Below, in pieces: positions 6,818 to 11,037 of a stretch of 11,037 nt of DNA. Numbering within the stretch: position 1 is the first letter of the stretch; each line of letters starts with the position of its first letter. The notes beneath the pieces were generated by a model that saw only the letters and a list, made by a program, of their open reading frames with translations, ran no database searches and had not been told where the DNA came from. Source of the stretch: Spartobacteria bacterium (GTDB lineage: Bacteria > Verrucomicrobiota > Verrucomicrobiia > Chthoniobacterales > Chthoniobacteraceae). Position numbers and translations under genes: made by a program. The DNA lies in contig JANXWU010000464.1 in NCBI GenBank assembly GCA_025350985.1, forward strand, positions 1 through 11,037. The letters run 5' to 3'.

Positions 6818-6820
6818 GTT

Positions 6821-7264
6821 ATGAATTTGCATACCATGAAACCGCGCCCCGGTGCGGTGCATCGCGTCAAGCGACTCGGCTGCGGCGAAAGCAGCGGCCA
6901 CGGAAAAACTTCCGGCAAAGGCCACAAAGGTCAGAAGGCCCGGTCGGGCGGTTCAATTCGTCTTGGCTTTGAGGGCGGCCAGATGCCGCTCATCCGTCGT
7001 CTGCCGAAACGGGGCTTCAATAACAACCAATTCAAGACCCGGTTTGGGATCGTCAATCTCCGTGACCTGAGCAAGTTTGAAGATGGCGCGACCGTTGATG
7101 AAAAGACATTGCGGGAGGCGGGTCTTGTTCGTGGGACCATTGTCGGTGTCAAGATTCTAGCGGTAGGCGATCTAACCAAAAAGCTGACGATTGTGGCCCA
7201 TAAGGTAAGTGCCGCCGCCAAAGATAAGATCGAAAAGGCCGGCGGAAGCGTCACGACTAAATGA
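6821..7264 (+). CDS. rplO: 50S ribosomal protein L15
   Basis: L15 is a large-subunit protein needed for late assembly, with a long basic N-terminal extension that threads into 23S rRNA. The 147-residue product shows the family Gly-rich N-terminus (ESSGHGKTSGKGHKGQKARS). It is followed by FEGGQMPLIRRLPKRGFNN and then the compact C-terminal domain (KLTIVAHKVSAAAKDKIEKA). The start at 6821 (MNLHTMKPRPGA) fits the family; an in-frame ATG at 6836 is less likely. No Shine-Dalgarno is seen in the 3-nt gap after rpsE. A 112-nt spacer follows, the first long gap after rplV. Confidence 0.97.
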   Translation: MNLHTMKPRPGAVHRVKRLGCGESSGHGKTSGKGHKGQKARSGGSIRLGFEGGQMPLIRRLPKRGFNNNQFKTRFGIVNLRDLSKFEDGATVDEKTLREAGLVRGTIVGVKILAVGDLTKKLTIVAHKVSAAAKDKIEKAGGSVTTK

Positions 7265-7303
7265 GTATCGAAGCAGGCCTGTAGGCCGATGAGTAAGCAG
7301 GCC
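7261..7303 (+). repeat. Short direct repeats in the rplO-secY spacer
   Basis: ATGAGTA occurs at 7261-7267 and 7289-7295, and AAGCAGGCC at 7271-7279 and 7295-7303. These are two imperfect copies of one unit, 24-28 bp apart. The first copy also contains the palindromic GGCCTGTAGGCC (7276-7287). It looks like a small local duplication that brought the sequence next to the hairpin downstream. Confidence 0.5.
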
Positions 7304-7346
7304 AGTAAGTCAGCGCGCGCACAACTGTCTTACTGGCCTTCTTATT
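7292..7346 (+). promoter_or_regulatory. Long imperfect hairpin between rplO and secY
   Basis: Bases 7292-7313 pair with 7325-7346. The core is an 11-bp perfect stem, AGGCCAGTAAG (7299-7309) with CTTACTGGCCT (7329-7339). It is extended outward by seven positions (one C-T mismatch, one G-U) and inward by CAG/CTG after one mismatch; the loop is 11 nt. The sequence after the core stem is T-rich but broken (TCTTATT), so it is at best a weak intrinsic terminator. It sits 30 nt before secY and could attenuate, process or regulate the secY-adk-map segment. Pairing is seen; function is inferred. Confidence 0.55.
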
Positions 7347-7376
7347 GAATGATTTGCTGTTTTACGAACCAACCAG

Positions 7377-8885
7377 ATGATCTCGGCTTTCGCCAATACA
7401 CTTAAGATTCCCGAGTTGCGCATCCGCGTGCTCTTTACGCTCTTGATGCTCGTGGTCGTCCGCGTCGGTGCAGCTATTACCTGTCCTGGGGTCAATGCCA
7501 GCGTGCTCCAGAGTTGGTTTCACAATGAAGCGACTCAGCAATCCGGCGGCAGCGTGGCCGCATTGTTCAATTTGTTCAGTGGCGGTGCTTTGGAGAACTG
7601 CGCGCTCTTTTCGCTGGGCGTCATGCCTTACATCAGCGCATCGATCATGCTGCAATTGCTGACGGCGGTGATCCCGCAGTTGGCGAAGCTCGCCAAGGAA
7701 GACGGCGGTCGGCAGAAGATCATGCAATACACGCGCTACGCGACGATCGCGCTGTGTTTGTTCCAAGGTTACCTGCTGGCCAAGTCTTTTGAGATTCCAA
7801 AGCAGAATCCCTTCTTGCACGGCATTGATCAAACCATCGCGCGTCTCGGGGTGCCTCTGGTTTCGCATCCCGGCATTGGCTTTGAGTTGCTAACGGTGCT
7901 GACACTTACCGCTGGCACGATGCTGTTAATGTGGATTGGTGATCAAATCACGGATCGAGGCATCGGCAACGGCATGTCTTTGATCATTACTGTCGGCATT
8001 GTCGCACGGCTCCCGGCGGCATTGATTCAGACATGGAAAACTTTCGTCCCCACCGGGGGTCAGGCAAGCCAGCTTAATCCAATGGTGCTGGTCTTCATGA
8101 TCGCTTTTCTGGTGCTCGTCATTGCGGCGGTCATTTGTATTACCCAAGCTCAGCGCAAGATCACCATTCAATATGCCAAGCGCGTCGTGGGACGGAAGGT
8201 GATGGGCGGCGGCGCGCAATATATGCCGCTTAAGGTGAACTATGCCGGCGTCATGCCGATTATCTTCGCGCAGGCGCTTTTGATTTTTCCGTCCACAATC
8301 GTGCAGATGGCTTTTAAGTATAATCCAACCGCACAGCAGATTGCCGGGATGCTCGCTGATGGCTGGCTGCACTACACGTTTTACGGCGTGCTCATTTTCT
8401 TCTTCAGTTATTTTTGGGTGGCCACGCAGTTTCAGCCGCAACAGATCGCGGATGATTTAAAAAAGTACGGCGGTTACATTCCAGGCGTGCGTCCCGGCCA
8501 GCCCACGGCGGATTTCCTCGACTTCACCATGACCCGGCTGACTTTTGCCGGCGCCCTCTTCCTCACCATCGTCGCGCTGCTGCCGCAAATGCTTTCGCAC
8601 CAACTCGGCGTGCCTCCGATGGCGGCGCAGTTCTTTGGCGGCTCCGGCATCTTGATCGTGGTGGGCGTGATGCTCGACACCATGCGGCAAATCGAGACCC
8701 ATCTTATCCAGCGGCACTACGACGGATTTCTGCGCAAAGGACGGCTGCGCGGGCGCTTTGATCGCACGCCGGCGGGGCGTGGAGAAGTGGTCCAGCAAGG
8801 CGCATTGGTGTGGCTTTGGGTGGGCGTGGCCATTCTGGCCGTGGCAGGCATGTCGATTTTCGTCGCGAGCCATTTCGCAAAATAG
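7377..8885 (+). CDS. secY: Protein translocase subunit SecY, with extra C-terminal membrane helix
   Basis: SecY is the inner-membrane channel of the Sec pathway, working with SecE, SecG, SecA and the ribosome. The 502-residue protein is longer than the roughly 430-440 of E. coli or Bacillus. I see the ten standard membrane segments at about residues 17-36, 76-98, 118-135, 167-187, 198-217, 234-255, 287-310, 333-351, 385-405 and 418-437. Conserved loops are present: SLGVMPYISASIMLQLL, DRGIGNGMS, the C4 loop with QYAKRVVGRKVMGG, and the C5 loop with GYIPGVRPGQPT, whose Arg372 matches the essential E. coli Arg357. The C-terminal region after GFLRKGRLRGR carries another hydrophobic stretch at 475-497. 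No Shine-Dalgarno precedes the ATG. It follows the spc genes as usual. Confidence 0.97.
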   Translation: MISAFANTLKIPELRIRVLFTLLMLVVVRVGAAITCPGVNASVLQSWFHNEATQQSGGSVAALFNLFSGGALENCALFSLGVMPYISASIMLQLLTAVIPQLAKLAKEDGGRQKIMQYTRYATIALCLFQGYLLAKSFEIPKQNPFLHGIDQTIARLGVPLVSHPGIGFELLTVLTLTAGTMLLMWIGDQITDRGIGNGMSLIITVGIVARLPAALIQTWKTFVPTGGQASQLNPMVLVFMIAFLVLVIAAVICITQAQRKITIQYAKRVVGRKVMGGGAQYMPLKVNYAGVMPIIFAQALLIFPSTIVQMAFKYNPTAQQIAGMLADGWLHYTFYGVLIFFFSYFWVATQFQPQQIADDLKKYGGYIPGVRPGQPTADFLDFTMTRLTFAGALFLTIVALLPQMLSHQLGVPPMAAQFFGGSGILIVVGVMLDTMRQIETHLIQRHYDGFLRKGRLRGRFDRTPAGRGEVVQQGALVWLWVGVAILAVAGMSIFVASHFAK

Positions 8886-8890
8886 TCCCG

Positions 8891-9538
8891 GTGAAAGAGC
8901 GGATTGTTTTGCTCGGACCGCCTGCCTCGGGCAAAGGCACGCAGGCGGAATTGATCCGCGAAAAGTTTCATTTTGAGGCGCCGTCGGCGGGCGCGATTTT
9001 GCGCGAGGAAAAAGCGCGCGGCAGCGAAATCGGAATCGCCGCCGACAAATTTACGAGTCACGGCCAACTGGTGCCGGACGATTTGGTGGTCGCCTTGATG
9101 CGCGGGTGGATCGAGAGAAATCGCGTTGCCTTTGTGCTCGACGGTTTTCCCCGCACGGTCGGGCAAGCCGATGCGCTGCACGGAATTCTGGAGGCTCAGC
9201 ACAGCCCATTGCAGGCGGTTGTTTTGCTGGAAGTTAATTTTGAAACGATCTCCGAGCGCGTGACCAAGCGATTGGTTTGCCGTCAGTGCGGAAACATCGT
9301 CAGCGTCGGTTGGCAGGTCGCGCATCCTGACGCGGGCTGCCCCCGGTGCGGTGGTGTTTTGGAAAGACGAAAGGACGACACGCTCGAAGTGCTGGCGCAG
9401 CGCATGATCGAGTATCGTGAAAAGTCGGAGCCGCTGATTCCGTATTATCAACAGCGCGGGATTTTGTTTTGCCTGGATGCGAACCGGCCCGCCGATCAAG
9501 TGTCCGCGGACATCGCCGCCATTCTCGAAGCCGCATGA
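8891..9538 (+). CDS. adk: Adenylate kinase, long zinc-LID type
   Basis: Adenylate kinase interconverts ATP + AMP and 2 ADP in the cytoplasm. The 215-residue protein has the P-loop GPPASGKGT at residues 9-17, DGFPRT at 84-89 and RRKDD at 159-163. Its LID domain carries four Cys (130, 133, 150, 153) in a C-x2-C...C-x2-C zinc-finger arrangement. The AMP-binding motif, STGDMLR in E. coli, reads SAGAILR here (residues 32-38), so the usual Thr and Asp are both Ala. The start is the GTG at 8891, 5 nt after secY; the frame is open further upstream but overlaps secY with no adk similarity. No Shine-Dalgarno is visible. The stop overlaps the map start as ATGA. Confidence 0.95.
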   Translation: MKERIVLLGPPASGKGTQAELIREKFHFEAPSAGAILREEKARGSEIGIAADKFTSHGQLVPDDLVVALMRGWIERNRVAFVLDGFPRTVGQADALHGILEAQHSPLQAVVLLEVNFETISERVTKRLVCRQCGNIVSVGWQVAHPDAGCPRCGGVLERRKDDTLEVLAQRMIEYREKSEPLIPYYQQRGILFCLDANRPADQVSADIAAILEAA

Positions 9539-10299
9539 TCCCGATCAAGAACGCGAAAGAGATCGACAAGATGCGTCTCGCCTGCCGGGCGGCCAGCGAG
9601 ATCCTGGAACGGACGGCTTTGTTGGTGCGTCCCGGGATCACCACCGGCGAAGTCGATCAAGCGGCGGCCGCATTGATGGCGGAAGCCGGCGTGAAGAGCG
9701 CGTTTCTGGGTTACCGGAAATTTCCCGGCAACATTTGCATTTCGGTGAATGAAGAAGTCGTTCACGGCATCGGCGGCGCGCGGAAAATCCAGTACGGCGA
9801 CATCGTGAAACTGGATATCGGCGTGGTGCGCGACGGCTGGGTGGGGGACACGGCGACCACCGTTTGCGTCGGGGTGATTGCGCCGGCGACGCAGCGCCTT
9901 TTGCAAGTAACCCAGGACACGCTTCGCCTTGCGATTACTTTTGCGACGGATGGCCGGCGACTCGGCGATCTCTGCTCGGCGATCGAGCAGGCGGTGGTGA
10001 GCCATGGTTACAGCGTCGTCCGTGAGTTTGTCGGGCACGGGGTGGGAAGGAAGCTGCACGAGGAGCCGCAAGTGCCCAATTACGGTAAGCGCGGCAGTGG
10101 CCCGAAACTGAAGGCCGGCATGGTGTTGGCGATCGAGCCGATGGTGAACATGGGCGTGCCCACGATTCAGGTTTTGAAAGACAACTGGACGGTGGTGACG
10201 ACCGATGGAAAACCGTCCGCGCATTTTGAGCACACGGTTTTGGTGACCAAGAACGAGCCGGAGATTTTGACTTGGAGGGAATCGGCGCTCTCGCGGTAG
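9535..10299 (+). CDS. map: Methionine aminopeptidase, type I
   Basis: This enzyme removes the initiator Met from nascent proteins at the ribosome. The 254-residue product is the short type Ia form without an N-terminal zinc or SH3 extension. The metal ligands are all visible: Asp94 (LDIG), Asp105 (VGDTATT), His168 (GHGVG), Glu201 (IEPM) and Glu232 (HFEHTV). His77 in the EEVVHGI motif is the conserved substrate-contact His. The start ATG overlaps the adk stop (ATGA), which suggests translational coupling; the frame is open further upstream but that part lies within adk. A 215-nt spacer without infA follows. Confidence 0.97.
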   Translation: MIPIKNAKEIDKMRLACRAASEILERTALLVRPGITTGEVDQAAAALMAEAGVKSAFLGYRKFPGNICISVNEEVVHGIGGARKIQYGDIVKLDIGVVRDGWVGDTATTVCVGVIAPATQRLLQVTQDTLRLAITFATDGRRLGDLCSAIEQAVVSHGYSVVREFVGHGVGRKLHEEPQVPNYGKRGSGPKLKAGMVLAIEPMVNMGVPTIQVLKDNWTVVTTDGKPSAHFEHTVLVTKNEPEILTWRESALSR

Positions 10300-10418
10300 A
10301 GAGAGGAATTTTCCAAAAATGAGGTCTGTTAAAAAAACGCATTTGCGCATCATTCCCATCTTGCCACCGGAAAAAATGATGATAGAAGTGTCCCCCTTAC
10401 CACTTGACCCAGGGACGG

Positions 10419-10447
10419 TTGACGTTCTGGCGGAGAGTAAATATGCA
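10419..10447 (+). promoter_or_regulatory. Weak candidate promoter for the rpmJ-rpsM unit
   Basis: TTGACG (10419-10424) is five of six to the -35 consensus. After 17 nt comes TATGCA (10442-10447), a poor -10 box. A second TTGACC lies at 10404-10409. A start around 10454 would place the terminator-like hairpin at the very 5' end of the leader. The -10 match is weak and the call is tentative. Confidence 0.22.
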
Positions 10448-10490
10448 GTCGCACTGGAAGGGCGGCAGAGCTTTTCCAGCGCGATTTTTT
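10447..10490 (+). terminator. Intrinsic terminator or attenuator between map and rpmJ
   Basis: Bases 10449-10463 (TCGCACTGGAAGGGC) pair with 10470-10484 (GCTTTTCCAGCGCGA): 12 Watson-Crick pairs, two G-U pairs and one A-C mismatch around a 6-nt loop. A run of six T (10485-10490) follows at once. Two further pairs at 10447-10448 use the first T residues. This is the full form of a rho-independent terminator. It ends 24 nt before rpmJ, leaving little room for a promoter after it. It therefore either ends most map transcripts, with partial read-through, or acts as an attenuator in the rpmJ leader. Confidence 0.8.
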
Positions 10491-10502
10491 GTCCCCTGAA
10501 TC

Positions 10503-10508
10503 AGGAAA
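10503..10508 (+). promoter_or_regulatory. Ribosome binding site of rpmJ
   Basis: AGGAAA contains AGGA at 10503-10506, 8 nt before the rpmJ ATG at 10515. It lies just downstream of the terminator T-run. Confidence 0.65.
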
Positions 10509-10514
10509 CCAAAC

Positions 10515-10628
10515 ATGAAAGTTAGAGCGTCAGTGAAACGGCTTTGCGAAGCCTGCAAAATTGTGAAGCGCAAAAATGTCGTGCGGGTGATTTGCAAAAA
10601 TCCGCGCCACAAACAGCGCCAAGGTTAA
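10515..10628 (+). CDS. rpmJ: 50S ribosomal protein L36, zinc-binding form
   Basis: L36 is the smallest large-subunit protein and binds 23S rRNA through a zinc ribbon. The 37-residue product reads [15 protein letters not shown] at the start and [13 protein letters not shown] at the end, a near-textbook L36. The zinc ligands Cys11, Cys14, Cys27 and His32 are all present, so this is the zinc-containing (C+) paralogue. The AGGA at good spacing fixes the start. It follows the map spacer and precedes rpsM by 20 nt, the usual place in the secY-adk-map-(infA)-rpmJ-rpsM layout. Confidence 0.97.
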   Translation: MKVRASVKRLCEACKIVKRKNVVRVICKNPRHKQRQG

Positions 10629-10648
10629 CCCAACACCCACGGAAAATT

Positions 10649-11037
10649 ATGCCTCGTTTACTTGGAGTAGAAATCCCCGGCGACAAACGCATCGAAGCGT
10701 CGCTGCCATACATTTACGGACTGGGCCCGAGCACGTCCAAAAAGATCCTGGCGGAAGCCGGAGTCGATCCCGGGCTGCGCGCGAAAGATCTTTCGCCGGA
10801 ACAACTCAACGCGATTATTCACGCGATCACCGCGAGCAAGCTCTCCATCGAAGGGGACCTGCGCCGCGAAATTCAGGGAAATTTGAAACGATTGCAGGCC
10901 ATCAACTGCTATCGCGGTCTGCGCCATCGCCGCGGCCTGCCGGTGCGCGGCCAACGGACTTGCACCAACGCCCGGACCCGCAAAGGCCCGCGCAAGACGG
11001 TCGGCGTCATCCGCGCCAAGGAAACCAAAGCCGCGCC
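10649..11037 (+). CDS. rpsM: 30S ribosomal protein S13 (3' partial)
   Basis: S13 is a small-subunit head protein that contacts S19, P-site tRNA and 5S-side bridge elements of the large subunit. The 129 codons visible contain [20 protein letters not shown] with the helix-hairpin-helix region, then [16 protein letters not shown]. The signature [18 protein letters not shown] lies at residues 87-104, followed by [11 protein letters not shown]. The frame is still open at the window edge, 13 residues beyond the GPRK where the E. coli protein nearly ends, so a C-terminal extension ([13 protein letters not shown]...) is present. Only a weak GGAA precedes the ATG. It is the first classical alpha-operon gene. 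Confidence 0.97.
   Translation, partial: MPRLLGVEIPGDKRIEASLPYIYGLGPSTSKKILAEAGVDPGLRAKDLSPEQLNAIIHAITASKLSIEGDLRREIQGNLKRLQAINCYRGLRHRRGLPVRGQRTCTNARTRKGPRKTVGVIRAKETKAA

Larger units (their letters stand above)
10300..10514 (+). other. map-rpmJ spacer at the usual infA position; doubtful 68-codon reading frame
   Basis: The spacer holds the terminator-like hairpin and no convincing gene. An ATG at 10319 with AGAGGA upstream (11-nt spacing) opens 68 codons that end inside rpmJ (stop at 10523-10525). Its segment LPPEKMMIEVSPLPL (10361-10405) looks a little like the IF1 segment LPGDxVxVELSPYDL, and infA normally sits here. However, the N-terminal half of IF1 is missing upstream, and the frame runs through the terminator hairpin. 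I therefore do not call it a gene; a decayed infA remnant is possible but unproven. Confidence 0.35.

Noticed and set aside
7261..7284. Seven-codon frame (MSIEAGL) starting at the ATGA overlap with the rplO stop.
   Set aside because: It is very short and is better explained as one copy of the local ATGAGTA/AAGCAGGCC duplication.
8810..8890. 27-codon upstream extension of adk overlapping secY.
   Set aside because: The adenylate kinase family begins at about the GTG at 8891; the extension is Arg/Gly-rich and is only secY read in another frame.
8717..9499. 260-codon open frame on the minus strand opposite secY and adk.
   Set aside because: It is antisense to two certain genes, and its His/Arg/Gln-rich composition is typical of a reverse shadow of GC-rich coding DNA.
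9496..10359. 287-codon open frame on the minus strand opposite map.
   Set aside because: It mirrors the map gene, shows no domain and has a His/Arg-rich shadow composition.
1..11037. CRISPR array, tRNA, rRNA, transposase, attachment site or prophage genes.
   Set aside because: No regularly spaced repeats, RNA-gene sequence or mobile-element proteins were seen in reading the window.

Overview
The window is an 11 kb segment of a bacterial S10-spc-alpha ribosomal protein cluster. Every recognised gene is on the + strand and genes are tightly packed. It opens inside rplB (L2) and closes inside rpsM (S13). In order it holds rplB(3' end), rpsS, an unrecognised secreted coiled-coil protein gene, rplV, rpsC, rplP, rpmC, rpsQ, rplN, rplX, rplE, rpsH, rplF, rplR, rpsE, rplO, secY, adk, map, rpmJ and rpsM(5' end). 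The secY-adk-map-rpmJ-rpsM tail is the layout common in Gram-positive and many other phyla, not the E. coli arrangement. The protein sequences, the coiled-coil/FlgT-C-like insert, the Lys/Ala-tailed L22 and the scarcity of Shine-Dalgarno sequences suggest a Verrucomicrobiota/PVC-type bacterium (perhaps Pedosphaera/Limisphaerales-like). That is an inference from memory and was not searched.

Positions 1-604 are the end of the S10 half. Positions 605-1566 interrupt the canonical order: a hairpin sits over the start of a 270-residue exported coiled-coil protein, and a 15-position stem-loop lies between it and rplV. Positions 1567-7264 are fourteen ribosomal protein genes with gaps of 0-27 nt. Three genes usual in this cluster are missing: rpsN between rplE and rpsH, rpmD between rpsE and rplO, and infA between map and rpmJ.

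Positions 7265-7376 are a 112-nt spacer with a long imperfect hairpin and short direct repeats ahead of secY. SecY appears to carry an eleventh transmembrane helix at its C-terminus. The genes adk and map follow, joined by an ATGA overlap. Positions 10300-10514 separate map from rpmJ. They hold no convincing gene but do hold a textbook intrinsic-terminator structure (G+C stem and T6 tract) ending 24 nt before rpmJ. This marks either the end of the long operon or an attenuator in the leader of the alpha operon.

Together the genes make large-subunit (L2, L22, L16, L29, L14, L24, L5, L6, L18, L15, L36) and small-subunit (S19, S3, S17, S8, S5, S13) proteins, the Sec channel, adenylate kinase and methionine aminopeptidase. 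No CRISPR, tRNA, rRNA, prophage or transposase is visible. The main points for a second look are the foreign-looking gene inside the S10 operon, the three RNA hairpins at transcription-unit joints, and the modified SecY and Adk.
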